NCBI GenBank assembly: GCA_025062195.1
Contig: JANXAS010000032.1
Location: 1 to 36,469, forward strand
DNA from: Armatimonadota bacterium
GTDB lineage: Bacteria > Armatimonadota > Fervidibacteria > Fervidibacterales > Thermosaccharophagaceae
Length of the DNA stretch: 36,469 nt
Direction: 5' to 3'
This document shows, piece by piece, positions 28,103 through 36,243 of this stretch; positions within the stretch are counted from its first letter, which is position 1; every line of letters begins with the position of its first letter. The notes beneath the pieces were generated by a model that was given only the letters and a program-made list of their open reading frames with translations, was not told the origin of the DNA and searched no databases. Position numbers and translations under genes: made by a program.

Positions 28103-28408
28103 TCAATTTGCGCCACTTTTATTGCCCGAAGATTTTTCTGCAGCGAGTTCCTCAATTCGTCTTATGAGCGCTTCAATGCCTTCACCCGTGCTCAATATAG
28201 CTCCAGCTTCGTGCAACGCATTAACGCCAAGAAAGGGAGCAAGGAATGGAAAGGCAAAAAGCAAACTGTGCCCCACAATATTTGCAAGCGGTTTATGAAG
28301 CTCAAGGAAAAGCACAGCTGGCACTTCCAAACCATAGCTCACAATCTTTCTTGCGATGCGTTCAATCACCTCTTTTTCCTTATCCTCTGGAAGACGTTCA
28401 AACAGCAA
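28103..28408 (-). CDS. Small conserved-looking hypothetical protein
   Basis: A 101-residue product beginning at TTG 28408, with GGTGAT six bases upstream. It is amphipathic then hydrophobic: ERIARKIVSYGLEVPAVLFL, ELHKPLANIVGHSLLFAFPF, LAPFLGVNALHEAG, and an acidic helix IEALIRRIEELAAEKSSG. The composition looks like a real protein: charged helices around one possible membrane-associated segment (about 41-62). I do not recognise a family. It lies 191 bases upstream of the DUF6754 gene in the same direction and may be the first gene of that unit. It is divergent from glgA. Confidence 0.65.
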   Translation of the reverse strand: MLFERLPEDKEKEVIERIARKIVSYGLEVPAVLFLELHKPLANIVGHSLLFAFPFLAPFLGVNALHEAGAILSTGEGIEALIRRIEELAAEKSSGNKSGAN

Positions 28409-28772
28409 AGCTACATCACCACACTCTCAGCTTCATACTGCGCTTCATATTGCTCACTTGGCTTCAATAGCGCGATGGCTTGCCGCCCACCTTATCACGA
28501 GCAAACAAACCACATCCGAAAGACAAGTTAAAAGGCAGCTATCAACAACTGCCGAAAATCGCTTTCGCCCGTGAACACGAGCTCCCATCAGACCTAAGTA
28601 TAGTATGCACAGAGTTGCAAGCTATGACATTTCAAAGCCAATTGACTGCTTAATCATGCACGGCTTCATTGCGTTACACTCATGGTAAAGTTTGTCTGCA
28701 TCCCGGTGAGAACTGACTCACGGCGAACTCAAAATTGTAGCGCAACTTAAAAACAGAAAGTTGGTGAGCGAA
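28409..28772. other. Divergent intergenic region before glgA
   Basis: About 360 bases between the small hypothetical gene and glgA. No repeat or RNA gene is seen. CTAAGTATAGTATGC (28595-28609) contains a TATAGT that could be a -10 box, but no matching -35 is convincing. Confidence 0.4.
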
Positions 28773-30272
28773 ATGGTTCGTAGTAAGCAACATGAAGGGC
28801 GCGCAGAAAAACGCCGCATACTTTACCTCGCCTCTGAGATGATGCCACTTGTTAAGACGGGCGGGCTTGCAGATGTTGCCGGAGCGCTACCGAAGGCTTT
28901 GAAAGAGTTGAAACACGATGTCTGTGCGCTGCTGCCAAAATATGAAGCAATTGAGAGGGGCAAATGGCGCACAAGGGTTGTCTTTAAATCCTTCCCCGTC
29001 AGGCTCGGAAACACAGTTTACAAAGTCGGCATTGAGCGGTGCTACGCTATTACTGGCATTGAGCTATACCTTCTTGACTACCCCGCCTTTTATCACCGCC
29101 CGCACCTGTATGGCTATCACGACGATGCCTTAAGGTTCGCCCTGCTGTGTCGCACAGCGCTTGAGCTGTCAAAGGCAATTTGCTTTCAGCCGGATGTCAT
29201 TCACTGTAACGACTGGCAAACCGGTCTTGTCCCTGCATACCTTAATACGACGAATTTGCACGACGGCTTCTTCTTGCGCACCGCTACCGTTTTCACCATA
29301 CACAATCTGGGCTATCAGGGGAACTTCACTCCAGCATTGCTGAGCGATGTTGGGTTGCCATGGGAGACATTCAGTATTGAGGGCGTTGAATTCTATGGTC
29401 ACTTCTCATTCATGAAGGCTGGGCTGTATTACTCGGACATGCTCACAACTGTTAGCCCAAGGTATGCTCAGGAGATACAGACGAAAGAGTTTGGGGAGGG
29501 CTTTCATGGTTTACTCTCAACTCGCTCAAACGAGCTTGTGGGAATACTAAACGGAGTTGACTATGACTTTTGGAATCCGAAGACGGACAAAATGATACCT
29601 GTAAATTACGATGCTTCAACTGTTGATATGAAGCGAAAAAACAAGGCTCACCTACAGGAGCAACTCGGCTTGCCGGTTGATGAGCAAAAGCCTGTTATAG
29701 GCATAGTCTCAAGGCTGGCATGGCAGAAAGGGTTTGACCTGCTGATTGAGGCTGCCGATGAATTGCTATCAAAGCACGATTTACAGTTAGTCATACTCGG
29801 TGCCGGCGAGGAGAGATACGAAAGCGCATTCATTGACCTTGCAAAAGCCTACCCAACAAAGGTGGGCGCACGCATCGGCGTCTACGATGAGCCATTGGCT
29901 CACCTGATCTATGCTGGCTCTGATATGTTCCTTATGCCGTCAAGGTATGAACCATGCGGTCTTGGACAAATGATAAGCCTTCGCTACGGGACACTGCCAA
30001 TTGTGCACTACACTGGCGGTCTCATAGACACGGTGAAGGAAGTAGACGAGGAGACTGGCAATGGCTTTGGCTTCCACAAGTTTGAAGCGAGAGAGATGTT
30101 AAGTGCGATTGAGAAAGCGCTATCAATTTACAATAACAAGCCACAGCTGTGGCGCAAGGCTATGCTGAATGCAATGGGCTGCGATTACTCATGGAAGCAT
30201 TCGGCAAGCGAATACGAACGCATCTATGAGATGGCTATTCAGAGGCGGATTAATAAACTGGGCGTTGAATGA
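28773..30272 (+). CDS. glgA: Glycogen synthase (ADP-glucose, GT5)
   Basis: GlgA elongates alpha-1,4-glucan from ADP-glucose. The 499-residue protein has the GT5 N-terminal motif LVKTGGLADVAGALPKAL (Lys28 binds the donor phosphate), DVIHCNDWQTGLVPAYL, FTIHNLGYQG, and the C-terminal GT-B motif PSRYEPCGLGQM with the catalytic glutamate, followed by YGTLPIVHYTGGLIDTV. The TTG at 28761 and GTG at 28764 are also in frame; ATG 28773 is preferred because GGTGA ends five bases before it. No other glycogen genes (glgB, glgC, glgP) are next to it. Its closest genes are unrelated, so regulation cannot be inferred. Confidence 0.96.
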   Translation: MVRSKQHEGRAEKRRILYLASEMMPLVKTGGLADVAGALPKALKELKHDVCALLPKYEAIERGKWRTRVVFKSFPVRLGNTVYKVGIERCYAITGIELYLLDYPAFYHRPHLYGYHDDALRFALLCRTALELSKAICFQPDVIHCNDWQTGLVPAYLNTTNLHDGFFLRTATVFTIHNLGYQGNFTPALLSDVGLPWETFSIEGVEFYGHFSFMKAGLYYSDMLTTVSPRYAQEIQTKEFGEGFHGLLSTRSNELVGILNGVDYDFWNPKTDKMIPVNYDASTVDMKRKNKAHLQEQLGLPVDEQKPVIGIVSRLAWQKGFDLLIEAADELLSKHDLQLVILGAGEERYESAFIDLAKAYPTKVGARIGVYDEPLAHLIYAGSDMFLMPSRYEPCGLGQMISLRYGTLPIVHYTGGLIDTVKEVDEETGNGFGFHKFEAREMLSAIEKALSIYNNKPQLWRKAMLNAMGCDYSWKHSASEYERIYEMAIQRRINKLGVE

Positions 30273-30562
30273 GCGCAACAGACAGCATCAACCGACTTTT
30301 CACTGTGAGCTGCACAGGTGGAGTTGATTTACAGAAAGAGGCGCACCGCCAAAAGAATCGCTAACGCAAATTCAATACCGATGGCTTGCGCTTATAACCA
30401 AACCGTGTGAAATCCGTATACGCAGTGGGCAATGGGCAAGCTTAAGGCGGAGACGGTGGCAAATTAGATATGCTCAAAAAACGGATAAGCTGTGTCCGCC
30501 ATTAACTTGCACCACTAAAGACGCTCACTTTACCTCATCATGCGAACTTGGGTGAGGCTCAG

Positions 30563-31558
30563 ATGAGGGGTAGCAAACTGAGGGCAGCCGGTGTGAAAGG
30601 AATTGGCGCATACTTGCCGGAACGCATACTTACGAATGCCGACCTTGAGAAGCTCGTTGAGACAAGCGACCAGTGGATACTTGAGCGAACTGGCATTCGT
30701 GAAAGGAGAATTGCCTCAAAGGATGAAACAGCAGCTACATTGGGAACACGCGCCGCAATTGAAGCCATAAAGGACGCCGGCATAAACCCAACCGATGTGC
30801 AGTGCATAATTACCGCCACCATTACCCCAGATTACTTCTTTCCAGCAACGGCGTGTTTAATTCAGGACGCAATTGGCGCAACCGGTGCTGCGGCATTTGA
30901 TCTGCTCGTTGGTTGCACAGGCTTTGTCTACGGGCTTGTCATAGCCTCGCAGATGGTCTCATATGGTGCATTTGACAATGTCCTTGTGATCGGCGCCGAT
31001 GTCCTCTCAAAATTCATCAACTGGCGAGATAGGCACACATGTGTCCTGTTCGGTGACGGAGCTGGTGCTGCGGTCATTTCACAAATTGATGATGATTATG
31101 GTCTGCTCGGATTTGACATCGGTTCGGATGGCTCATTAAGCAAGCTGTTGAGAATTGAAGCTGGTGGCTCACACCGCCCAGCGTCACTCATGACTGTCCT
31201 TGAGGAAGCGCACTCGCTAACCATGAATGGGAGTGAAGTCTTTAAATTTGCTGTCAGAGCAATGAGCGACTCAACGAGGCGCGCCTTGCAAGCCTGCGGG
31301 CTTGATGTGGAACATGTGAGCTTATTTGTGCCCCACCAAGCCAACATGAGAATTGTGCGAGCCGCAGCGGAACGCCTTCAAATACCGATTGAGCGTATAT
31401 TCACCAATGTGGAAAAGTATGGCAACACATCAGCCGCATCAATACCGATTGCACTGGCAGAAGCTGACAAGCTCGGAAGGATAAAGCGCGGCGACATAGT
31501 TGTGTGCACAAGCTTTGGTGGCGGATTGAGCTGGGCATCTTGTGTCCTGAGGTGGTGA
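30563..31558 (+). CDS. fabH: Beta-ketoacyl-ACP synthase III
   Basis: FabH starts fatty-acid synthesis by condensing acyl-CoA with malonyl-ACP. The 331-residue protein has the full thiolase-fold triad: Cys118 in LLVGCTGFVYG, His258 in VPHQANMRI and Asn288 in YGNTSAASIP. WILERTGIRERR (38-49) is the CoA-binding segment. ATG 30563 is chosen because GGTGAGG precedes it by five bases; an in-frame TTG lies at 30548. fabD follows eight bases after the stop, but the usual fabG, acpP and fabF are missing downstream, where repeats begin. Confidence 0.97.
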   Translation: MRGSKLRAAGVKGIGAYLPERILTNADLEKLVETSDQWILERTGIRERRIASKDETAATLGTRAAIEAIKDAGINPTDVQCIITATITPDYFFPATACLIQDAIGATGAAAFDLLVGCTGFVYGLVIASQMVSYGAFDNVLVIGADVLSKFINWRDRHTCVLFGDGAGAAVISQIDDDYGLLGFDIGSDGSLSKLLRIEAGGSHRPASLMTVLEEAHSLTMNGSEVFKFAVRAMSDSTRRALQACGLDVEHVSLFVPHQANMRIVRAAAERLQIPIERIFTNVEKYGNTSAASIPIALAEADKLGRIKRGDIVVCTSFGGGLSWASCVLRW

Positions 31559-31560
31559 TT
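31551..31560 (+). promoter_or_regulatory. Shine-Dalgarno site of fabD overlapping the fabH stop
   Basis: GGTGGTGATT contains the fabH TGA stop (31556-31558) and lies six bases before the fabD ATG at 31567, suggesting coupled translation. Confidence 0.7.
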
Positions 31561-31566
31561 GATAAG

Positions 31567-32502
31567 ATGGAGCATTTGGCATTCGTATTTCCGGGACAGG
31601 GCTCGCAATATGTCGGGATGGGAAAGACACTTTATGAGGCATTTGATGAGGTGCGCCAGTTGTTTTCACTTGCCGACGAGATCGCAAACAGAAGCCTTAC
31701 AAGGCTCTGCTTTGAAGGTTCAATGGAAGAACTAACGCTAACATTGAATGCGCAGCCGTGCATTTACCTTGTAAGCTGCGCTGTCTATACGGTCCTGTTA
31801 CGCAATGGGTTAAAGCCAAGTTATGTTGCAGGACACAGCCTTGGCGAGTGGAGTGCCGCTATGTGCGCCGGGTTCTATGATTTTGAAACTGGTTTGAGGC
31901 TTGTGCTTAGGCGCGCCGAACTTATGAACTCAGCCCCGAAGGGAGCGATGGCTGCGCTAATTGGCGGCAGCCATGAGCAGGTTATGGCACTTTGCGAGCG
32001 CGTTAAAGATAAGGGCATCATAGTCATAGCCAATTACAACAGCCCCTCACAAATCGTTATCTCGGGCGAAGTGAACGCAGTTGAAGAGGCGGCAAGACTC
32101 GCACGGGATTTTGGCATCCAGAGAGCCGTCATGCTCCGTGTTAGCGGCGGATTTCATTCGCCCCTAATGCAACCTGTAGCTGCTCACCTTGAAGAAGCTT
32201 TGGAGAGCGCTCAAATGCAAGACGCCAATATACCGCTTGTAGCCAATGTCACAGCAAGACCAGTAACTCAAGCATCGGAACTTCGTCGTCTGTTAGCAAT
32301 GCAACTGGTATCGCCAGTCCGATGGGTTGAAAGCATTCAATGGCTCTGGGATAGTGGCGTTAAGTGGTTCGTTGAAGTTGGACCAAGGAAAGTTCTCTCA
32401 CAGCTCATCTTGCAGACGCTACCAAATGCCAATGTCATACAAGTTGAGGACCCAGAGGGGGTTGATGAGGCGCTCGCAAAGATTTCAACCACTGCAATTT
32501 AA
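31567..32502 (+). CDS. fabD: Malonyl-CoA:ACP transacylase
   Basis: FabD loads malonate onto acyl carrier protein. The 311-residue protein opens with the family signature FVFPGQGSQYVGMG (7-20). The nucleophile elbow is GHSLGEWSA (Ser91), with Arg at about 115 in LRRAELM, His197 in GGFHSPLM, and the C-terminal VGPRKVLSQL. The start at ATG 31567 fits the family N-terminus; the frame is open upstream to 31504 but that part overlaps fabH and is not conserved. Cotranscribed with fabH. Downstream there is a repeat-filled gap. Confidence 0.97.
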   Translation: MEHLAFVFPGQGSQYVGMGKTLYEAFDEVRQLFSLADEIANRSLTRLCFEGSMEELTLTLNAQPCIYLVSCAVYTVLLRNGLKPSYVAGHSLGEWSAAMCAGFYDFETGLRLVLRRAELMNSAPKGAMAALIGGSHEQVMALCERVKDKGIIVIANYNSPSQIVISGEVNAVEEAARLARDFGIQRAVMLRVSGGFHSPLMQPVAAHLEEALESAQMQDANIPLVANVTARPVTQASELRRLLAMQLVSPVRWVESIQWLWDSGVKWFVEVGPRKVLSQLILQTLPNANVIQVEDPEGVDEALAKISTTAI

Positions 32503-32962
32503 AGCCCAGCTGCAGCTGTCAATTGGCGGGAGAAAAAACGATGGTGCACTTAAAACGCACTTCGCTCTTCACTACAAATGTTGGTGGTGACCATTTTCCC
32601 AGCCATGCTATGGGCTTTAGCCCATAGTAGCTGACGAATTTTTTAGCGCCGTATTTAGACGGTGTAATTTCTTCGCCGAATAAATTCGGCGCTTGTAAAT
32701 TCGTCATCAACCACTGGCAAAAGCCAGTGGCATGGAGTAAAGCAACAACAAACTTTGAAGTAAAGGGCGATACACTTCTCATAAGCCGCCGAAAGGGCAA
32801 TAAGTTCAAACTCACTTCCAAAAACTAAGTGGCGTATAAGCGGATGCAGTGTCAGAGGTTTATCCATTAGGAGTTATGCAGTTGAATGTATGGACAACAG
32901 TTAGGCTACACGCAACATCTGTGTTGCCAGTATTTATCCGGCGGAATATCGTCCGCCCCCAC
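32503..32962. other. Repeat-filled spacer between convergent genes
   Basis: This 460-base gap is dominated by the family B element at 32557-32775. After it, GGCGGAATATCGTCCGCC (32940-32957) forms a further hairpin just before the end of the kinase gene and could act in transcript termination of either strand. Confidence 0.55.
32557..32775. repeat. Family B element, complete copy with terminal inverted repeats
   Basis: Ends at 32557-32588 (GCACTTCGCTCTTCACTACA, then AATGTTGGTGGT) and 32742-32775 (CAACAAACTTTGAAGTAAAG, then GGCGATAC) are imperfect inverses. Inside lie perfect hairpins CTATGGGCTTTAGCCCATAG (32608-32627), CGCCGAATAAATTCGGCG (32674-32691), a GCCGTATTTAGACGGT, and CCACTGGCAAAAGCCAGTGG (32711-32730). 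Confidence 0.8.
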
Positions 32963-33925
32963 TTATGCAATCCGTTCAAGTTTGACTGCACCATAAATCT
33001 CAAAGACCGCTTCACGATCAAAATAGCAAGGCCCGTCAACGAGGACATTTGCTGTCCCCGCCGCTACACTCAACTGGAGCATCTCTTCAAAGCTCATGCC
33101 ACTCCAAAGCGCATATGCAATCCCACCAAGCATAGCATCACCGCTGCCGATGGTGTTAACGACATTCACACTTGGTGGCACAGCACGCCAAATGCCATCC
33201 TCACACCCACCAATAGCGCCGCGCTCACCCTGCGAGATAATGGCGCATCCTATGCCGCAGGATAGCAACTCTTCAATCGCCATCACAATTTGCGAGTCGT
33301 CTTGGAATTTGATTCCGAACGTCTCGCCCAACTCTTCCTCGTTTGGTTTCACAAGGAATGGCAACGAGCGTAATGCCACAGATAGGGGTTTTCCGGAGGC
33401 ATCCAATAGTGCTATAGCACACTTTGATTGAACGCATTCAATGCATCGCCTGTAAAAGTCATCCATAACGCCCGGTGGTAAGCTACCACAGAAGACAAAG
33501 ATATCGTTCTCACGGGCGAGTGATGCAAGCTTTTCCAAAAGCATTTCAACCTCTTCGTGTTTAATTTGTTCTCCAGGCTCAACAAGGTGAACTTCAATCC
33601 CCTGAGCATCGCACCTTACTGTCGTTGAAGTCCGTGTGCATGCCCTAACAAAGACAAAATCACATTCTATACCCTCAGCCGCCAAACTCTCTTCAACCCA
33701 ATTCCCAATTGGTCCTCCAAGGAAGCCAGTTGCGATGGATTTGCCGCCAAGGCGCATTATAGCCCTTGAGACATTCAGACCCTTACCCGAGGGATATTGA
33801 TAAACCTCACGGACCCGCAACACACCCCTTTCAACAAACTCGTCAACGACAAGTGTCTTATCAAGCGCTGGGTTGGGCGTAACCGTAATTATGCGTCCCA
33901 TGTATGGGCGAATTGGCAAACGCAT
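32963..33925 (-). CDS. 1-phosphofructokinase-family PfkB sugar kinase
   Basis: A 320-residue PfkB-fold kinase nearest to the FruK/LacC branch: TVTPNPALDKTL at the start, YPSGKGLNVSRAIMRLGG, FCGSLPPGV, LVKPNEEELG, and the anion-hole/catalytic motif VNTIGSGDAMLGG with Asp as base. These members phosphorylate fructose 1-phosphate, tagatose 6-phosphate or fructose 6-phosphate; the substrate is not readable and no PTS gene is nearby. Ribosome binding site GGTGA overlaps the stop of the upstream HAD gene and is six bases from ATG 33925, so the two are coupled. Confidence 0.92.
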   Translation of the reverse strand: MRLPIRPYMGRIITVTPNPALDKTLVVDEFVERGVLRVREVYQYPSGKGLNVSRAIMRLGGKSIATGFLGGPIGNWVEESLAAEGIECDFVFVRACTRTSTTVRCDAQGIEVHLVEPGEQIKHEEVEMLLEKLASLARENDIFVFCGSLPPGVMDDFYRRCIECVQSKCAIALLDASGKPLSVALRSLPFLVKPNEEELGETFGIKFQDDSQIVMAIEELLSCGIGCAIISQGERGAIGGCEDGIWRAVPPSVNVVNTIGSGDAMLGGIAYALWSGMSFEEMLQLSVAAGTANVLVDGPCYFDREAVFEIYGAVKLERIA

Positions 33926-33931
33926 AAGCCT

Positions 33932-34621
33932 TCACCGCTCAATGTGCTCCTTTAATTTCTCAATTAAGCTCACATCCAACTTATCAACCACAAAGTCAGC
34001 CTCACTCAACAACTCCCTTGGGTATGTGTTTGTCACAGCAAGGCACCACATATTTGCTGCCTTAGCGGAACGCACACCGTGAATTGAATCCTCAACCGCA
34101 ACGCACTCATTTGGCTTCAATGGCGGATTCAGATTTAGCACATCGTTAAGTCGTTCCATAGCTTTTATGAATGGCTCTGGATTAGGCTTACCATAAGTGA
34201 CATCTTCGGACGAGACAATGACTTTGAAAAGCTCGGCAATGCCGAGCGCATTCAGCACCATTAATATCTCATCTCGTGCAGCACCCGATGCGACAGCAAG
34301 ATAATAGTGCTTTGATGCCTCGGTCACAAACTCAACCACTCCAGGATAAGCCGTTAAAACAAGGCTACCAGAACGCTCACTTAACAGGCGCCTTTTCTGA
34401 CGCACAAACTCCTCAATGAGCGAATCATCGTGCTGGCATCCAATGTCGTTTAAGAAGGCGCGAAAGCAAGTTGGGTCATCATACGCCAAGTAGCGCTCAA
34501 CATAGCTGTCCCAACTCATGTGCAAGCCAAGTTTTGAGAGCACTTCATTAAACGCTTGCCAGTGAATGCGTTCCGTGTCGGCAAGAACACCATCACAATC
34601 AAAGATAATCGCACGAAGCAC
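33932..34621 (-). CDS. HAD-superfamily hydrolase, beta-phosphoglucomutase-like
   Basis: The 229-residue subfamily IA HAD protein begins with the nucleophile motif FDCDGVLADTE (Asp8, Asp10). It has the motif II threonine/serine position in VASGAARDEI, motif III Lys in YGKPNPEPFI, and motif IV VEDSIHG. The helical cap (about 18-90) is of the beta-phosphoglucomutase/phosphatase type. It probably acts on a sugar phosphate, consistent with the coupled sugar kinase six bases downstream. The start is GTG 34621 with GGTGG four bases upstream. Confidence 0.92.
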   Translation of the reverse strand: MLRAIIFDCDGVLADTERIHWQAFNEVLSKLGLHMSWDSYVERYLAYDDPTCFRAFLNDIGCQHDDSLIEEFVRQKRRLLSERSGSLVLTAYPGVVEFVTEASKHYYLAVASGAARDEILMVLNALGIAELFKVIVSSEDVTYGKPNPEPFIKAMERLNDVLNLNPPLKPNECVAVEDSIHGVRSAKAANMWCLAVTNTYPRELLSEADFVVDKLDVSLIEKLKEHIER

Positions 34622-34761
34622 ACCTTACCACCTTCCTGCCGTTAGGTGTGGCTTTAACACCGACCTTTTCTCGCATCCTAAGTTGCTTCTAACACTGCTT
34701 AATTTAACATTGCTCCATTTACAAATCGTTGGGCTTAAGCCACGACTCTTTCCTTACAGCC

Positions 34762-35598
34762 TCACTTAACCAAGTGTGAAAGCTCCTTTGGGACAATGAA
34801 TAGTGAAATAGCCTCGTCAGGATTGCGTGTTGAGAAGCGCTCTTTGATTGGGCGCGCAACTGCATGCAATGTCTCCACAGCTGTTATCTGGGCAAACCCA
34901 ACAACCTGCCACTCAACTTTGCGAAGCTCACGATTGTATGTGCGGCGGCATATAGCCACCTCCATTCCCCTCTTCCAGCCAGCACGCTTTCCACCCATAA
35001 TGTGGACTGCGCCACTCGGAAGTTGCAATTGAACTTGCGAACGGACAGGTTGACTGCGAAGCATCATTGCGATGGCTTCCTTAACGGCTTTCTTGAGAAC
35101 ATCCGGGGGCTCAACGGATGAGGTGAAGCCCTTTGCATCCTCAACATAGCATCTGGAGACACCACCGCGAGTGAACAGGCAAAAGTCGGCATCAAGCCAC
35201 CGAGCACAAACAATCAAACGCCATTTTGATGAACTTACACTTTGCAATGAGCCAATGACATCCACGCACGCTCCGACCCTCAACCTTTTGGAGAGTTCTG
35301 CAAGCTGCCCCCTTGAGAGCGGTGGGGTTGCGCGCATCAACGCCAACTCTTGTTCAACCTGTTCGTGCGATATGAGCGATAAGCCTGCTAGTGAAAGTTC
35401 ATCTTCAACGAGCTTTGTGAGCCCCTCATTCCAAGGCGATGCATCGAAGTCAAATGTGAACGGTGCAATTATAACATCGGCATACCTATCCTGCTGCGAC
35501 ATGCCTTGTGATGACCAGAAGCCAAACAGCAATGCTGTGGCGGAGAAGACAAGGTTGAACTTCAAATTGCGACAGCACCAGTTTAAAGCTAAAAGCAT
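34762..35598 (-). CDS. Secreted protein with CsgG-like and FlgT-C-like regions
   Basis: A 278-residue protein with a signal peptide (hydrophobic about 13-29; cleavage possibly near MSQQ). Residues about 40-180 (VIIAPFTFDFDASPWNEGLT, LVEDELSLAGLSLISHEQVE, LSKRLRVGACVDVIGSLQSV) resemble the CsgG/TolB-N/LpoB type of alpha/beta domain that senses or assembles in the periplasm. Residues about 195-265 (LPSGAVHIMGGKRAGWKRGM, EVAICRR, VVGFAQITAVETLHAVA) resemble the beta-domain found at the C-terminus of FlgT-like proteins. No flagellar or curli gene is nearby. GGTGAT is six bases before ATG 35598. The family assignment is tentative. Confidence 0.72.
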   Translation of the reverse strand: MLLALNWCCRNLKFNLVFSATALLFGFWSSQGMSQQDRYADVIIAPFTFDFDASPWNEGLTKLVEDELSLAGLSLISHEQVEQELALMRATPPLSRGQLAELSKRLRVGACVDVIGSLQSVSSSKWRLIVCARWLDADFCLFTRGGVSRCYVEDAKGFTSSVEPPDVLKKAVKEAIAMMLRSQPVRSQVQLQLPSGAVHIMGGKRAGWKRGMEVAICRRTYNRELRKVEWQVVGFAQITAVETLHAVARPIKERFSTRNPDEAISLFIVPKELSHLVK

Positions 35599-35623
35599 GC
35601 TCTCATCACCTTCACATACTATG

Positions 35624-35822
35624 GCGTTCGTTCTTTACTACAAACTTTGCTGGTCAGGTTCGTATTTAGCCACGAAGTGAGGTGGTGTTAAATTAGTGTA
35701 AAGCGCAATGTTATCATTTTCGCTCGCGCTTTGCACCCCACACTCACTTTCTTTGACGGCACTACGCATTGCTCTGTGTCTTACTGCGAACCAACAAGCT
35801 TTTGAGTGAAGAGCAATGGCGT
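35624..35822. repeat. Family A element, copy 6, with outer terminal inverted repeats
   Basis: Outer ends at 35624-35656 (GGCGTTCGTTCTTTACTACA and AACTTTGCTGG) and 35791-35822 (CCAACAAGCTTTTGAGTGAA) are imperfect inverses and match the ends of the family B element at 32557-32775. Inside are the inner A ends CGTATTTAGCCACGAAG and GTCTTACTGCG. Confidence 0.72.
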
Positions 35823-36035
35823 TAATTTGTAAGTCGGCAAATGTTCTATGAAGGCATATAGGCATATCATGTTTCCACCACCCACCATTCGCTACTCCTA
35901 TTCGCTTTCCGCTTTTTAACGAGGTAGTTCACATAGACTATGCTCACAAACGACGGCGAAGGACATGCCCAACCGCTGACAAGGTTAACGATTTTGTCAA
36001 CCAAATTAGCTTTGCCACTTATGGACAACGACTAT

Positions 36036-36210
36036 AAGGGTAGACGAAATCCAATCGCAAATTTCCGGCAGGCTTTGCCAATACATTGCAGGGCGGGTGA
36101 AATTTGAACGCAAGTTTTTTCCGGCAAACTTTGACTGCCCGTTGCGGTTTGTCAAATACTCCGCGTTTTTCCGGGTAGGTTCACCTTCCCATACGGCTTT
36201 TTCAAATAAT
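36036..36210. repeat. Family C repeat, about three tandem units
   Basis: Units of about 55 bp: GGGTAGACGAAATCC with CCGGCAGGCTTTGCC; GGGCGGGTGAAATTTG with CCGGCAAACTTTGACTGCCC; and a third ending CCGGGTAGGTTCACCTTCCC. They match the units at 19534-19671. Confidence 0.6.
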
Positions 36211-36243
36211 TCGTGGTTCACTCTTCGCTCAAAATTTTGTTAG

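Noticed and set aside
27953-28531. 192-codon plus-strand frame in the DUF6754-glgA gap
   Set aside because: Low-complexity translation rich in Ser, Cys and His, and it lies opposite the better supported 101-aa gene.
32860-33265. Open frame of 138 codons opposite the sugar kinase
   Set aside because: Antisense to conserved PfkB motifs and begins in the intergenic repeat region; no support as a gene.
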